Assembly (NCBI GenBank): GCA_033439795.1
Contig: JAUTDP010000001.1
Location: 5,766,001 to 5,830,000, forward strand
Direction of reading: 5' to 3'
Length of the DNA stretch: 64,000 nucleotides
From: Sordaria brevicollis
Taxonomy: Eukaryota > Ascomycota > Sordariomycetes > Sordariales > Sordariaceae
The notes under the pieces are model-generated. The model was not told where the DNA came from. It worked only from the letters and a program-made list of their open reading frames with translations, and ran no database searches. Positions 45,992 to 57,007 of the stretch are shown piece by piece. Positions within the stretch are counted from its first letter, which is position 1. Each line of letters opens with the position of its first letter. Position numbers and translations under genes: made by a program.

Positions 45992-48736
45992 ATGAACTGC
46001 TACATGCCCATAATATGGGCTCTCGCCACGTTGGTAGATGCCTCTATCGACGATGGCAACGAGACCATCATCAACGTCACCACCACCGCCATCAACGACA
46101 CAACCCAGGCCTCGCAAATATTACTGCCTGATGGCCTCCTTACCAGCTTCGGCCCCATGCTGGACATGTACGCTTCACCGGCCATCAGAGAGTTCATAGT
46201 GTCCTGGCACCAAACACTCGCCGGCTGGCTCGGCTTCGACCCCACGATCCTTCTTTCCCTGGGTCCCATCGTCTGGGCCTTCAAGAGAATTTGGTCTGAG
46301 TTGGTCCATTTGAAAGATTGGGTGTGGGAAGACGTCATCTGCAACTACTTCACCGCGCGTGTCGAAGTCGGTGACGACGACCCCATCTTCATCCACACCA
46401 TGCGCTGGGTCGCGGTCCAGCCCGACTCGTCCAAGACCCGGTTCCTCCAAGCTGACACTATAGCCGGCAGCGCCGACGACCATGACGAGGACGACGAGGC
46501 CGGAGCTGCTGCCGCTGCTGGGGCTGCTGCTCTCAAAACGGCCGGTACCACTACTGTCACCACTACCACCACCACCACCGATACCACAGACTCATCCTCC
46601 AACAAAAGAAAAAAGAAACAAGCCCCCACCATCCTCCCCAATGGCGAACCCTGCCTCAACTTCTCCACCCACAAACACCAAAAACCTCCCCGTTTTCTGC
46701 CAGCCGTCAACGTCCGCTACAAGTTCTGGTGGTCCGGCGGCTACTTCTGGCTCAACCGCACGCGCTCCCAAGTGACGCACTCCTCCGAATGGCGCGGTCT
46801 TTCTTTGCGTAGGGAAGAAAAACTCGTCATCACCTGCGTCGGCTTCTCCCCCAACCCCATCAAAAATTTCATCCAGTTCACCAAGGAATGGAATCACAAC
46901 CGCCAAGCGGCCACCACCGTCGTGCGGCGTCCCGCCAGACCCGAGATCCGGTCGTGGGGTGGACGCCATGTCTGGGCGGAGGTGGCGGATAGGCCGATTA
47001 GACCGATGGATACGGTGGTGTTGGATGAGAAGCAAAAGTTGATGGTGTTAACGGATATGAACGAGTATTTGCACAGGGATACGGCGCAGTGGTATGGTGA
47101 GAGAGGGATCCCGTTGAGGAGGGGTTACTTGTTTCACGGACCTCCCGGGACGGGGAAGACGAGCTTGAGTTTTGCGCTGGCGGGGGTGTTTGGGCTGGAT
47201 ATCTTTGTGATTTCGTTGCTGGATCAGAACTTGACGGAGGATGATTTGGCGATGTTGTTCACGAATTTACCACGGAGGTGTGTGGTGCTGTTGGAGGATA
47301 TTGATACGGCGGGATTGGTGAATAGGGATAAGGAGGAGAGTGAGAGTAGTGAGAGCTCTGATAGTAGTAGTGAAGAGGATAGCGAGGAGGATAATGATTA
47401 TTTGGAGAGTGAGGAGAAGAGAGCGTTGGAGGTCTTGTTGTTGAAGGGAAGGTTGGCGAGGAGGAAGAGGAAGAATAAGGGGAAGGGGAAAGGAGAGGTG
47501 AGCCCGGAGGATGCGGCGTTGGAGAAGGAGTTGGCGGAGAAGGTAGCGGAGTATAGGAAGACGCTTAAGCAGGAGGGAAGTGACGAGGAGGAGGCAGATG
47601 AAGAGAAGGATACTGTTGGTGACAAGGTAAGTGACGGCGAGGAAGATACTACTCTTACTACGCCTGAAAAGGAGGCGGAGAAGACAGAAAAGCCCGTCAA
47701 AAGTGGGGAGAAGCCCACTTCCTCCAGCTCTGCAAAGAATGCCGAAAAGAAGGACGACGAGATATCTAGCACCACCGCCGGGAAGAAGACAAAGGGGACC
47801 AAGAAACCCATGACAGACAAGGAGAAGAAGGCTATGAAGAAGAAGAAGCGGATGAAGAAGTCCAAGATGCTCGCCGCCTCAACCATCCAAAGCATCGAGT
47901 TCATCGGACGAGGATACCGCCGCAACAACAGACACCAACGGTCCCCATATGACCGAGATCGAGGCATCTCGCTGTCTGGGCTGCTCAACGCCATCGACGG
48001 CGTCGCCTCTCACGAGGGTCGCGTGCTCATCATGACGACCAACAAGCCCGAGAAGTTGGACGAAGCGCTGCTTCGGCCAGGAAGAGTCGATCTCCAGATT
48101 GCCTTCCTCAACGCTACGCAGGAACAGGTCAGGGAGCTGTTCGAGAGGATGTATGAGGCCGATGTGGTGGATCCGGCCCAGATAACGTTTACCAAGGTTG
48201 GGGGTAAACTTACTGCTAGCACCACCACGGCGGCAGCCACGCCCACCCCTGGTAGCGACGGCACTACCGCTGAGAAGGACCAGGAGAAGGAGCCTGTTGT
48301 CATAGACCCCAAGATCGTCGACCTCAAACTTCTCGACAACAATAACCGCAAGTCCTCCGTCAGCAGTTGCTCTAGTGACGCAACTGCTGTTGGCGAGGAG
48401 GATGCCAACACGCCTTCTTCTTCCCCTCTTGCCACCACAACGACACCTCCGAACACCGTTACAGAGAAGCCCCAAGAACCAGAAAAAGACAAGAAAGGCG
48501 AGCCGGTCCCTCTCAGCGTCACACCCCTAATCAGATCCGAACTCCAAAAGATCGCCAAGGACTTCTCCCTCAAGATCCCCAAGACCCAAGTCCTCAGCCC
48601 CGCAGAGATTCAGGGGTTCCTACTGAGACGCAAGAAGGACCCGAGAAGGGCTTTGGCGGAGGTGGATAAGTGGGTGGAGGAGCTGGTGAAGGCGAAGGAG
48701 ACTAAGAGTAAGATATTGGATGCCAAGGCTATTTGA
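45992..48736 (+). CDS. BCS1-like AAA ATPase with large charged insertion
   Basis: A single-exon gene of 914 residues. The BCS1 N-terminal domain occupies about residues 50-350 (for example SEWRGLSLRREEKLVITCVGF, cut short here). The AAA module begins with RGYLFHGPPGTGKTSLSFAL near residue 380 and Walker B VVLLEDIDTAGL near 430. It resumes with ISLSGLLNAIDGV near 658, sensor IMTTNKPEKLDEALLRPGRVD and a C-terminal lid. Between Walker B and the ISLSGLLNAIDG helix lies an insertion of about 210 residues, first acidic (Ser/Glu/Asp) and then Lys-rich. A second low-complexity insertion lies in the lid region. Yeast Bcs1 folds the Rieske protein in the mitochondrial inner membrane. This paralogue is longer and its N-terminus (MNCYMPIIWALATLVDA) looks like a hydrophobic signal followed by N-glycosylation sequons, so mitochondrial location is uncertain. 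Confidence 0.85.
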   Translation: MNCYMPIIWALATLVDASIDDGNETIINVTTTAINDTTQASQILLPDGLLTSFGPMLDMYASPAIREFIVSWHQTLAGWLGFDPTILLSLGPIVWAFKRIWSELVHLKDWVWEDVICNYFTARVEVGDDDPIFIHTMRWVAVQPDSSKTRFLQADTIAGSADDHDEDDEAGAAAAAGAAALKTAGTTTVTTTTTTTDTTDSSSNKRKKKQAPTILPNGEPCLNFSTHKHQKPPRFLPAVNVRYKFWWSGGYFWLNRTRSQVTHSSEWRGLSLRREEKLVITCVGFSPNPIKNFIQFTKEWNHNRQAATTVVRRPARPEIRSWGGRHVWAEVADRPIRPMDTVVLDEKQKLMVLTDMNEYLHRDTAQWYGERGIPLRRGYLFHGPPGTGKTSLSFALAGVFGLDIFVISLLDQNLTEDDLAMLFTNLPRRCVVLLEDIDTAGLVNRDKEESESSESSDSSSEEDSEEDNDYLESEEKRALEVLLLKGRLARRKRKNKGKGKGEVSPEDAALEKELAEKVAEYRKTLKQEGSDEEEADEEKDTVGDKVSDGEEDTTLTTPEKEAEKTEKPVKSGEKPTSSSSAKNAEKKDDEISSTTAGKKTKGTKKPMTDKEKKAMKKKKRMKKSKMLAASTIQSIEFIGRGYRRNNRHQRSPYDRDRGISLSGLLNAIDGVASHEGRVLIMTTNKPEKLDEALLRPGRVDLQIAFLNATQEQVRELFERMYEADVVDPAQITFTKVGGKLTASTTTAAATPTPGSDGTTAEKDQEKEPVVIDPKIVDLKLLDNNNRKSSVSSCSSDATAVGEEDANTPSSSPLATTTTPPNTVTEKPQEPEKDKKGEPVPLSVTPLIRSELQKIAKDFSLKIPKTQVLSPAEIQGFLLRRKKDPRRALAEVDKWVEELVKAKETKSKILDAKAI

Positions 48737-49226
48737 GGGTGTGGTTGATGTTGTCGTCGGACGTGGCAGGGAGGAAGGATCGAGAGTGTTCGGTGTAAAT
48801 TCCTTTTCTGCTGTGTGAGGGCAGGGCGAAGAGCCGTGTTGGGTTGGGTATTCACCACTTGTTTGTCGAAGGTAAGTGACGCATTGTTGACTTGTCCTCA
48901 AAACGTCTGGTTATGGTTGTACGAACTGTTTGTTTTCGGCACGGGATTTCCTAGTCAAGTACTGGTAGGGTCAATAAACATGGCGGAGCGTGGTTCAACC
49001 TACCTCTTTGTAAGCAATGTCGGCAGCAACATCTTTGGTAGTGGCTTGATCTAGTTTTAATTACCTATTATCATTGACTTCTGTTCCATGACATGATTGT
49101 GTCCGGCAACGGTGAAGAGAGACGTCCAATTCGTATTTCGTGATATGCTGATGATGAATGGTTCCCCCTAACGCGCCGCGGGTCGTGACTGCCTCAATCC
49201 TCAATCCTCCTCTCAACTTTTCAGTC
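48737..49226. other. Non-coding interval between convergent BCS1-like and LSm5 genes
   Basis: About 490 bases holding two 3' ends. Nothing coding or repetitive was seen. Confidence 0.4.
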
Positions 49227-49840
49227 TTACGCCGATGCCGCAATCGGACCTTCGCCACCGGGAATCAACTGGGCACAGTTGTTAGCTATTCGTGGACGAG
49301 GCTGTGAGGACGATGATAACCCACCATGCAAATGTTGTTGCCGTTCAACAGGATCTTCTTCAATTTGGTGTGGTTGCCGGAGTAGTCGCTATTTCCAATA
49401 GAAGTCAGTAGTCCGCTTCATGAGAACTATCTTCGAAGTAAGCGACTGGGCGTATCGTACAACTCGGTGACATCCTCCAAAACCATGTCTATAGGAACGA
49501 GTTAGCACAAGGCACTATGACAGGTCATGAAGACTTGGGGTGAGATGAGAGGTTCACTACTTACTAACGTAGTCATCGAAGCCAACAAGAGTACCAGCGA
49601 ACTCTGTTTATCCCATCCCAGAGTTAGTTAAACACGTCCGTCGATAAGTCAACTCGAGTAAGGGTAGCTGGGATGGCATGACGTGCCCTTGTCTCCCTTC
49701 ATGACGACCCAGATGCGGGAGCCGACACACTTGTCGATGAGCTCTGTAGAAATGAGTTAGCTGCCTGATTTCTCGACATTTCGGGACTGATACCTCCAGG
49801 AAGTCTCTCACTGACCGAGGGGTAGAAGTTGCGAAGCCAT
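49227..49840 (-). CDS. lsm5: U6 snRNA-associated Sm-like protein LSm5
   Basis: Six exons in transcript order: 49840-49816, 49743-49687, 49603-49565, 49488-49461, 49388-49325 and 49268-49227, giving 84 residues. The order of motifs is that of LSm5: [50 protein letters not shown], then [19 protein letters not shown]. LSm5 is part of the LSm2-8 ring on U6 snRNA in the nucleus and the LSm1-7 ring in cytoplasmic mRNA decay. No single open frame covers it; all junctions were placed by conservation and phase. Intron 2 (49604-49686) must begin with GC (GCACGT), because the only nearby GT breaks the frame; the others begin with GT. Exons are as short as 25 and 28 nt. It shares a 664-base divergent promoter with the exonuclease gene. 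Confidence 0.93.
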
Positions 49841-50504
49841 TGTGTATGTGCGGAATGATCGAGTCTATCGTGAGTCCAGATGTCAGAAGGACGTTCAGCG
49901 GTCGTTCACTGAGCTTCGATTAAGGCCAAGGCGACGGGCGTAGCTGTTGTACAGTGAGGAGGATCACGAATTCTCACAGTGCTAGTGTGGGTCCCCGGTG
50001 AAGGAATAGTATGCTTATATCCGCGTACATCATTCTAAAGAGTATATCTAGGCTTCAGCGGCGGCTGGAAGTGACAGCGCTGTGGCAACCGAATCAGTTT
50101 ACATCCCTTGTTAAACAAAGCAAACAGTTCGTGATTATCTGTTTGGTGGCCGACGACGCGTTTCTGCCTGCCAGCGTTGCAACAAGGTATTTTACGTATT
50201 TCTTCGGTCTCAAAGCCTTGTCCAGGTCTCCCTTTTCTAAAGTTTCAACTCAACATCCACTCCTCCGTCCTCCGACTTCTTTCCCCCACTTCGGCCGAGA
50301 ACATATCGAATCCCCAAATACCTACCCTGAAACCACCTATTTTTCGTCCCTTTCTCAGCATCAGCATTTGAACCAACACCTCCAGGTCATGGCGCAGTGT
50401 TCGACGCCTTGACAAACCTGCAGCATTATCGCATCTTACCACCCAAGTCTACAGCAGTCGTAGCTTGCTAGGCACCTGCACCTGCCAGCGTTCACCTCGC
50501 TATA
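49841..50504. promoter_or_regulatory. Divergent promoter region of lsm5 and the exonuclease gene
   Basis: A 664-base interval between two divergent start codons, so it must hold both promoters. No TATA box or named operator stands out. Short open frames here (for example plus 50011-50412) look non-coding. Confidence 0.4.
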
Positions 50505-52825
50505 ATGAGGTCCCCGCATCCTACAATACCACAAGCCCTCGGTGCTGGTGCCAACGCCGTGAACAACCTCAGCACCACCAGCCTGAGCCTGAGGCAATCT
50601 CGCCGGCGCTTTTTTGCTTCTTCGCCCTCATCTTCGATTGCTTGTTCATCCCGTTTTCCAGTGTAGGTTCACTGGCTGAGTTTTTACCTATTTCTCGGGT
50701 TCATTTTGCGCTGACAAGAGGGACCCCCAAATCAAGACATTTTGGCGCCATGGAGAAGAAAGATCAGACATGGAATTCAAGCCGGGGCATCACCTTTGCT
50801 GGCGATAGTAGTCGTCGAGTAGAGGTAGTTAGATACCCGCAACTACCATCTTTGGCCAGATATCACAGCGACTCTGGTGTATCAACAGCCTCAACAAATC
50901 CGGAACCTGTTCTTCCGCTCAATCCTACGGTACCTCAGGGAAATCCTGCTGGGACTGGAACGACGTTAGATTCCCAAGGGCAGGAGTTTGTCGACGCGAA
51001 GGAAGTACTGGAGGAGCAGATCGAAGTCATCCTCGAGGACGAAAATGCCGAGTCCAATGATGAGGATGCGGCTTTCAAGCCTCCTTACACGCCACTCAGC
51101 TTCAAGATGTCCGAGGAGCTCTTTAAGGAGGCCAAGATGGCAAAGGAGGGCACTTCAAAATCTTACTGGACGTACAACCTCTACCGTGGTCCCGACAAGG
51201 ACGGGAAAATGGAGGAGAAGGTCAAGGTCCATTACTGCAGAAGTGCCATGACCACCGAGCGAGTCTTGAAGCAATACTTCATGAACGAGAAGCTTCTCGG
51301 CCTTGACTTGGAATGGGAACCGAACGCCATGCCCAAACATGGCCCACGTAACAATGTGTCGGTCATCCAGATCGCTTCTGAGAGCCGTGTCGGTATTTTT
51401 CATATCTCACTTTACCCAAAGAAAGACGAGCTGGCGTCGCCATTGCTAAAACAGATCATTGAGGATCCTGAGGTCTACAAAACCGGTGTCTGGATCGGGG
51501 GCGATTGCACTCGCCTCAAGAATTACCTCGAAATCGAGGCAAAGGGGCAATTCGAGCTTTCACACCTGTATAAGCTGGTCAAGTATTCCGCTTCTGGCGA
51601 GCACAAACTAGTCGACCGACGACTCGTCCCACTGGCAACCATTGTCAAGGACACCCTAAAGCTGCCCATGTTCAAAGGACAAGTACGGACAAGCGCATGG
51701 TCCAAAACCCTAAACATGGACCAAATCCTCTACTCAGCATCCGACGCCTACGCCGGCGTGCAGATTTTTGCCATGCTGGACCACCAACGGAAGCAACTCA
51801 AGCCCACCCCGCCGCTTCCCTATGCCGCCGAGCTCAAAAAACCGATCCGCCTTGCCGTGGACGACCTCGAAGAAGCCGGCTTATTAGACGAGCCACCATT
51901 TCCAGACGAGACGACGGACAATGCTGCTCTATCAGCTGACTCCCTCGCCGCCGCAGGCGACAACATCAACCTCGAAATCGAGGGAGACGGAAGCATCACC
52001 CTCAGCGGAGAGGATACATCGACCACCACAAAGACCACCGGCACCAAAAAGTCAACATCAACATCAACAGCCACAAAACGCAAACGAACCCCCGCCACCA
52101 CCACCCCCAAAGACTCCTCCTCTACTGCGACCCCTCTCGACCCCTTAGTAACCGAAGCCACCCTCTGGGCCCAAAACTACATCCTCTCCCGCACCTCCTT
52201 GACCACCTCCAGCACCACCAAAAAAACCATCAACCCGCTCAACGTCCCCAATTTAAGAGCTTACTACCTCTGGTCCCGCAACCCTTCGCTTAACGTCGAA
52301 GCCCTCGCCGCTTTGTTACAGATCAAGATAACCACGGCAGCTACTTATATCCTGCAAGCCGTCAAGGCGGAACAGGGAAAGTTGAGTTTTGAACCGAAAA
52401 GGATGCGGGAGGAGGTTTTTGGGTGTGGTGCGGCTATGGTGAAAAAGGAGATTGAGTTGGAAAGGGGACGGTGGTATGCGGTGAAGATGTTGTGTGAGGT
52501 TTTTGAGAGGGCTGAGAGGGAACTTGAGGAGAAGGGGGGGAAGGTGGGAGAGAAGGGGATGGAGGGGGTGGAGGGGGGTTTTGGGCAGGATGAGGGGGTG
52601 GAATCTGGGGGGGCAGAGGCTGAGGAATCAGAGGGTGAACTAAAAGTGGAGGAAGGGAAGAAAGAGGTGAAGCAGGAGACAGCGGAGGATGTGGTGAAGG
52701 CTGCGCTTGAGGAGTTGGATTTGGAAGAGGATTGGCCATTGGAAGATAGCCAACCCGGCAGCAGTCAAGAGACGGTCGATGTGGAGGAGGCGGAGAGGTT
52801 GAGGAAGATGTCGAGGAGTCACTGA
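50505..52825 (+). CDS. DEDDy 3'-5' exonuclease-domain protein, possible mitochondrial leader
   Basis: Exons 50505-50662 and 50719-52825 encode 754 residues. The first exon is not in the long frame and is easily missed; its use replaces a start at ATG 50750. It adds an Arg/Ser-rich leader with RQSRRRFFASS, which looks like a mitochondrial presequence with a cleavage motif. The intron (56 nt) has GTAGGT, a GCTGAC branch and ACAAG. The RNase D/WRN-like exonuclease domain lies at about residues 200-420: GLDLEWE gives the first Asp-Glu pair, IGGDCTRLKNYL the next Asp, and YSASDAYAG the final Tyr/Asp pair. Family enzymes remove nucleotides from DNA or RNA 3' ends. An HRDC-like segment may lie near residue 600 (VPNLRAYYLWSRNPSLNVEA). 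The tail is Glu/Lys-rich and disordered. Substrate and location are inference. Confidence 0.83.
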
Positions 52826-53149
52826 GTTGGCTACCGAGCTGGTTGACTGGGGAGAAGAGGAGGAAGATGATGAACCTATACCCTAGAGCCGATTGAACTA
52901 CTTTACTTTGACATGTCAGTAGCATCTTGTATAAACTTTTGAACAATTTCTTACTTAGCTCTAGAAGAGCCGCGTTCATTTATGGTCAGTACATTTCTCG
53001 GGTACACTTGACTCCACCATTTTGGCCTTCTAAGTCCACAAAGATGACTTGTACAGTATTCACATTCCATTTTGTCTATATCCTGGGTATATCATAACAA
53101 CCAAGCTTCTTATTCTCTTCTCTTTCCCCCATCCCCTTTCTTTTCGCGC
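52826..53149. other. Short convergent interval
   Basis: 324 bases between the stop codons of the exonuclease gene and ytm1. It contains T-rich 3'-end sequence and no coding signal. Confidence 0.4.
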
Positions 53150-54616
53150 CTACTCAGCATTCACACCCCTCCCCTTATTAATCTGCACCTTCTTATCCTC
53201 ACCACCGCTGAAAATGCCCAGCTGGTCCCACACGACACTAAACACCTTGCACCCCTCACCCGTGATGCTACCCTTCTTCTTCGTCTTTCCTTGCTGGCTC
53301 TCGCGCTCGATAACGTACACGGGCTCGCTGACGCTGCCCATGCCTCCCTCGTCCTTGGTCGCCGGCCGCACCGACCGCAGATCCCAGATCCTGCACGTCC
53401 CGTCGTGCGAGCCAGACACCAGCGAGTACTCGTTCTCCGGGTTGGCCGCTAGGCTGACCACCTTGTTGGCGTGCCCACGCAGCGTCATGACGCTCGTGGC
53501 GGCCGTGCTGGCGCGCGGGTCGACCAGTGTGATGTGTCGCGCCGAAGTACCGCACGCGAGAAGGGGAGCGGAAGCGGAGGAGCGGGGGAGGGCGGCGAGC
53601 GACAAGAGCGCGTGCGAGGTTGTGAAGGTGCTGACGACGGACGAGGTGGTCAGGTCAATGGTCTTGACGGTGTGGTCCTGAGACACGGAGTAGGCGACGG
53701 TGCGGTCGCGCGGGTCGAAGACGGCGGCCGTGGCGGGCGCGTTGTGGATGTTCATGAGGGCGAGCGGGCCGCGCTGGGCGGCCGTGACCGAGGTCGTGAG
53801 CTTGCGGCGCTTGGAGGTGTGGGCGCCCGGGAGGAGAGAAGAGTCGGAGACTTCGGGCGCGGACGCCTTGGAGGTGGTCCAGAAACCGATGGAGCCGTCG
53901 GCGGAGGCGGTAAGGATGCGCTTGGAGGCGCCGTCAACTTCCAAAGAATCGATCGAGGAGGTGTGGCCGTACAGCTCGAGCGTGGGCTTCAGCTCGCCGC
54001 GGCGCTCGTAGGATTCGCCCGACTCGGTGTACTTCCATACGCGAACTGTGCGGTCCATGCCGGCCGAGGCGATCTGGGTGCTGGAGAGGAACTTGGCGGC
54101 TTTTATGCTGGCGGTGTGGCCGCCGTGGCTGCCCGAGGGAGAGGTGCCGATCACGTTGCCGGAGGCATCCCATATCCTGAGGAGACCGTCGTACGAGGCA
54201 GAGAGGATGCGATCCTGGCCGCGCTGGAAGTTGTCGCCGGACCAGCGGCCCGCGGGAGAGGTGGCGGAGAGAACATCGACGGCGCTGACCCAGTCGTCGT
54301 GCTCGAAGCTGGCCTCGTATGTTGGTGGGATCAAACTGCGGACGTACTGAAGGGTGATGTTGGTTTCGAGCGAGAGGCCGTTGGCGTTGAGGTACTCTTC
54401 GAGACTGCCGCGAAGGAAGCTGCCGTTGACGAGGAAGTCGAAGGGGATCGAGTTGGTGTCGAGCATGGACTCGGAGTTGAGAATACGGGAGAGGCCATAA
54501 CGGCGAATATCGGCGGGTACGAGGAGCTGGCGCTTGCTCTCATCGAGTTGGATATCCTCCTCCTGGGTGGTGAAGGTCACCCGGACCTGGGCACCTGATT
54601 CGGTAGAGTGGTCCAT
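53150..54616 (-). CDS. ytm1: Ribosome biogenesis WD-repeat protein Ytm1 (WDR12)
   Basis: A single-exon gene of 488 residues. Ytm1 joins Nop7 and Erb1 in the PeBoW complex that matures the 60S subunit in the nucleolus. The N-terminal ubiquitin-like domain (residues about 8-95) is visible as [32 protein letters not shown] and [19 protein letters not shown]. It binds the Rea1 ATPase MIDAS domain in yeast. Seven WD repeats follow, with typical ends such as [37 protein letters not shown] and [15 protein letters not shown]; the last is [18 protein letters not shown] run in the loop after repeat 4 may be a nuclear signal. The gene is extremely GC- and codon-biased, which creates a 375-codon antisense open frame. 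It is divergent from the DNA polymerase delta subunit gene, 504 bases away. Confidence 0.96.
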   Translation of the reverse strand: MDHSTESGAQVRVTFTTQEEDIQLDESKRQLLVPADIRRYGLSRILNSESMLDTNSIPFDFLVNGSFLRGSLEEYLNANGLSLETNITLQYVRSLIPPTYEASFEHDDWVSAVDVLSATSPAGRWSGDNFQRGQDRILSASYDGLLRIWDASGNVIGTSPSGSHGGHTASIKAAKFLSSTQIASAGMDRTVRVWKYTESGESYERRGELKPTLELYGHTSSIDSLEVDGASKRILTASADGSIGFWTTSKASAPEVSDSSLLPGAHTSKRRKLTTSVTAAQRGPLALMNIHNAPATAAVFDPRDRTVAYSVSQDHTVKTIDLTTSSVVSTFTTSHALLSLAALPRSSASAPLLACGTSARHITLVDPRASTAATSVMTLRGHANKVVSLAANPENEYSLVSGSHDGTCRIWDLRSVRPATKDEGGMGSVSEPVYVIERESQQGKTKKKGSITGEGCKVFSVVWDQLGIFSGGEDKKVQINKGRGVNAE

Positions 54617-55120
54617 GGCGGTGCCTGTGTGTGATATTATGGGTTGTGTAGTGGCTGTTGGGTATAGGAAGGTCGAAGATTATCAATTGACAAGAGGAAG
54701 TCGGATCAAGTCGAGTTACAGGGGAAACAGACGTCGTGGAAATAAAGTGGATGTTTACTTTGCAGCGGACATCACAAGGCCATGGAGGTGTCAAATCGAA
54801 GACTCCATCCAATTTTTTTCTGTCCAGCCTTGCAAGCGGCAGGGGTCTGGAGTGTTCTAGCTACCCCACGTTCCCTATCTTATCTGAACTTTATAGCGGG
54901 GCCGGGCGGTACCTGTGGGGCTGATCACTGTGCTGAAGGGCCGCTGAAGTGCCTGTCACGGTAGCTTAATTGAACCCACTGTAAGCTACGCGTCTCCAAA
55001 TTGTCAAGCGCGTCGTCGAGTTCGTCCCTTGTGAAGTCATTCCGAAGCAGATCATCACCAGGACACCAATTGCTTTTTTTCACCTTCGATTTTCGATTCT
55101 TTATTAAAACTGGCAATACG
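54617..55120. promoter_or_regulatory. Divergent promoter region of ytm1 and the pol delta subunit gene
   Basis: A 504-base interval between two divergent start codons of growth-linked genes. AT-rich leader sequence (TTTTTTTCACC, TTTATTAAAAC) precedes ATG 55121. No named regulatory site could be assigned. Confidence 0.45.
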
Positions 55121-57007
55121 ATGGTTACCCTAGACGAAGTTCTCGGTAGCGGATTGCTACAAAAGCCCTCGTAAGTGACAGTGGATCACTCCATCTATAA
55201 CGGGCGATCACAAGCTAACAAGTTCACACAGAGGCGACGATGCGCCCGAGGCTCTTCAACGTCAGATCACCAACTACAAGCCCCTTCAGACCTTCAAGCT
55301 CGAAAAGACCCGTCCGTATCAACAACAATATGCCGATATTTACTTCCTCCGTCTTACAAAGATCAGACCCGCCGTCGAGGCCGCCGCCAGTGCCGCTTGG
55401 GAGGGAACAATGCTTGGTGGTGAGAAGGTCAAGAGGGTTGAGCGTGTACTAGACGTTCGCCAGGGAGAACTATGCTGGGTAGCCGGAACAGTATACATGG
55501 ACATGCCTCTGAAGCCCTCAATTCTCGAGGATGTTTCCAAGGATGTGAGTCTATACCCAGGCTATGGCAGCTGTCCCTTGCTGGACAACCAACAGATGGC
55601 TAACATGATGATACTCTAGCGTTGGATCTCTGCTCCCACCTCGGTCGGCCACTACTACTCCGGCAACGGCGACGACTCGATAATGCTCGAAGACGACTCC
55701 GGCCGCATCCGTCTCGTCGGCAACGCTCTCCAAAACCACTTCATGGTAACCGGCTGCATCGTCGCCGTCATGGGCACCGAGAACGCCAACGGCGAATTCG
55801 AAGTAATCGACCTGCTCTTCGCCGAACTACCACCACAACCCGAGCGTTGGTCAGTATCCAAGGGCAAGAAGGGACAAGAACAACAAGAAGACGTCGAGAT
55901 GATGGACGCTTCTTTCTCCGGCAACCCTTCCAAGCCCCCCTCAAAAAAGATCGCCCTCGTCTCCGGCCTCGAGTTCTCCAACGCCGACACTTCCTACGCC
56001 ATGGAACTCAACCTGCTCCTCGAGTACCTGTTGGGCGAAGCCCTCGACCCATCCATCCAACACAACGAGATCTCGCACATCACGCGGCTCATCATCGCCG
56101 GTAATTCCATCTCTACAACCACAGCCGAGCACGCCAAACCTGCTCCCGCCTACGACACCACCACGCCCGTCAACAAGTTCCAGCCTCAACACAAAAAGTA
56201 CGGATACGACAGCAGCTCATACAACCCGGTTCCCTCGCAGCTGTTCGACAACTTCTTGTCAGAACTCCTACCCACCATGCCCGTCACCTTGCTACCGGGA
56301 GCACTCGATCCGGCAAACGCGAGTTACCCCCAACAACCTATTCACTCGGCCATGTTCCCCCAGAGCAGGACGTACATGTCGGCACCAAAAGTTGGAGCAG
56401 ACAAAGATGCTGTAGACGAGGAGCCAGGGTGGTTCGACAACGTGACGAATCCCTGGGAGGGCGAGATCGAGGGGTGGCGCGTGCTAGGAACGGGCGGCCA
56501 GAATCTAGATGATGTGTTCAAGTACGTTGAGAGCGAGGATCGGTTGGGCATGATGGAGGCCATGTGCAGGTGGAGGTGTGTAGCGCCGACGGCGCCGGAT
56601 ACGCTGTGTGAGTTTGACCCCCTTATCTTCCTTTCCCTCTATTCTCTTTTTCCCCATTCCAGACTTGATCACTTCTTTCCCTGCCCAAACCCCATCCGAT
56701 ACCTCCCTCTTTCAAACACCCTTCCGCAATCCCTCCATCCCATTGCTTCTGTGAAGATGTGTGACTAACCACAACACATCAAACAGGGGCCTACCCCTTC
56801 CAAGAAGACGAACCCTTCGTAATCAAAGAGTGTCCCCACCTCTTCTTCGTCGGCTGCCAGCCCGAGTTCGGGACGAAAGTGATCCACGGATCAGACGGAC
56901 AAGCGGTGCGGTTGATTGCTGTCCCCTCATTTTCGGAGACGAGAGAGGTGGTGCTGGTGGACACGGAGACGTTGGACGTGGAGAGGGTGAGGATTGTTGC
57001 TGAGTAG
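55121..57007 (+). CDS. DNA polymerase delta small subunit (POLD2/Pol31/Cdc1)
   Basis: Exons 55121-55170, 55232-55544, 55620-56607 and 56787-57007 encode 523 residues; introns are 61, 75 and 179 nt. The subunit bridges the catalytic subunit and the Pol32-type subunit of DNA polymerase delta and also serves polymerase zeta. The N-terminal OB fold includes NYKPLQTFKLEKTRPYQQQY and the DADIYFLRLTKIRP-like segment. Next come ERVLDVRQGELCWVAGTVY and MEDDSGRIRLVG-like text (here LEDDSGRIRLVGNAL). The inactive calcineurin-like phosphoesterase domain has SGLEFSNADTSYAMELNLLL, RLIIAGNSI, LPTMPVTLLPGALDPAN and HSAMFPQ. The last exon starts AYPFQEDEPFVI and includes PHLFFVGCQPEFGTKVI, matching the family end. 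The third intron contains frame-breaking text, so reading through it truncates the protein. Confidence 0.95.

Noticed and set aside
53471..54598. 375-codon open frame on the plus strand
   Set aside because: It is the antisense shadow of ytm1, caused by its GC-rich codon bias; the product is Gly/Arg/Val/Glu-rich text without a domain.
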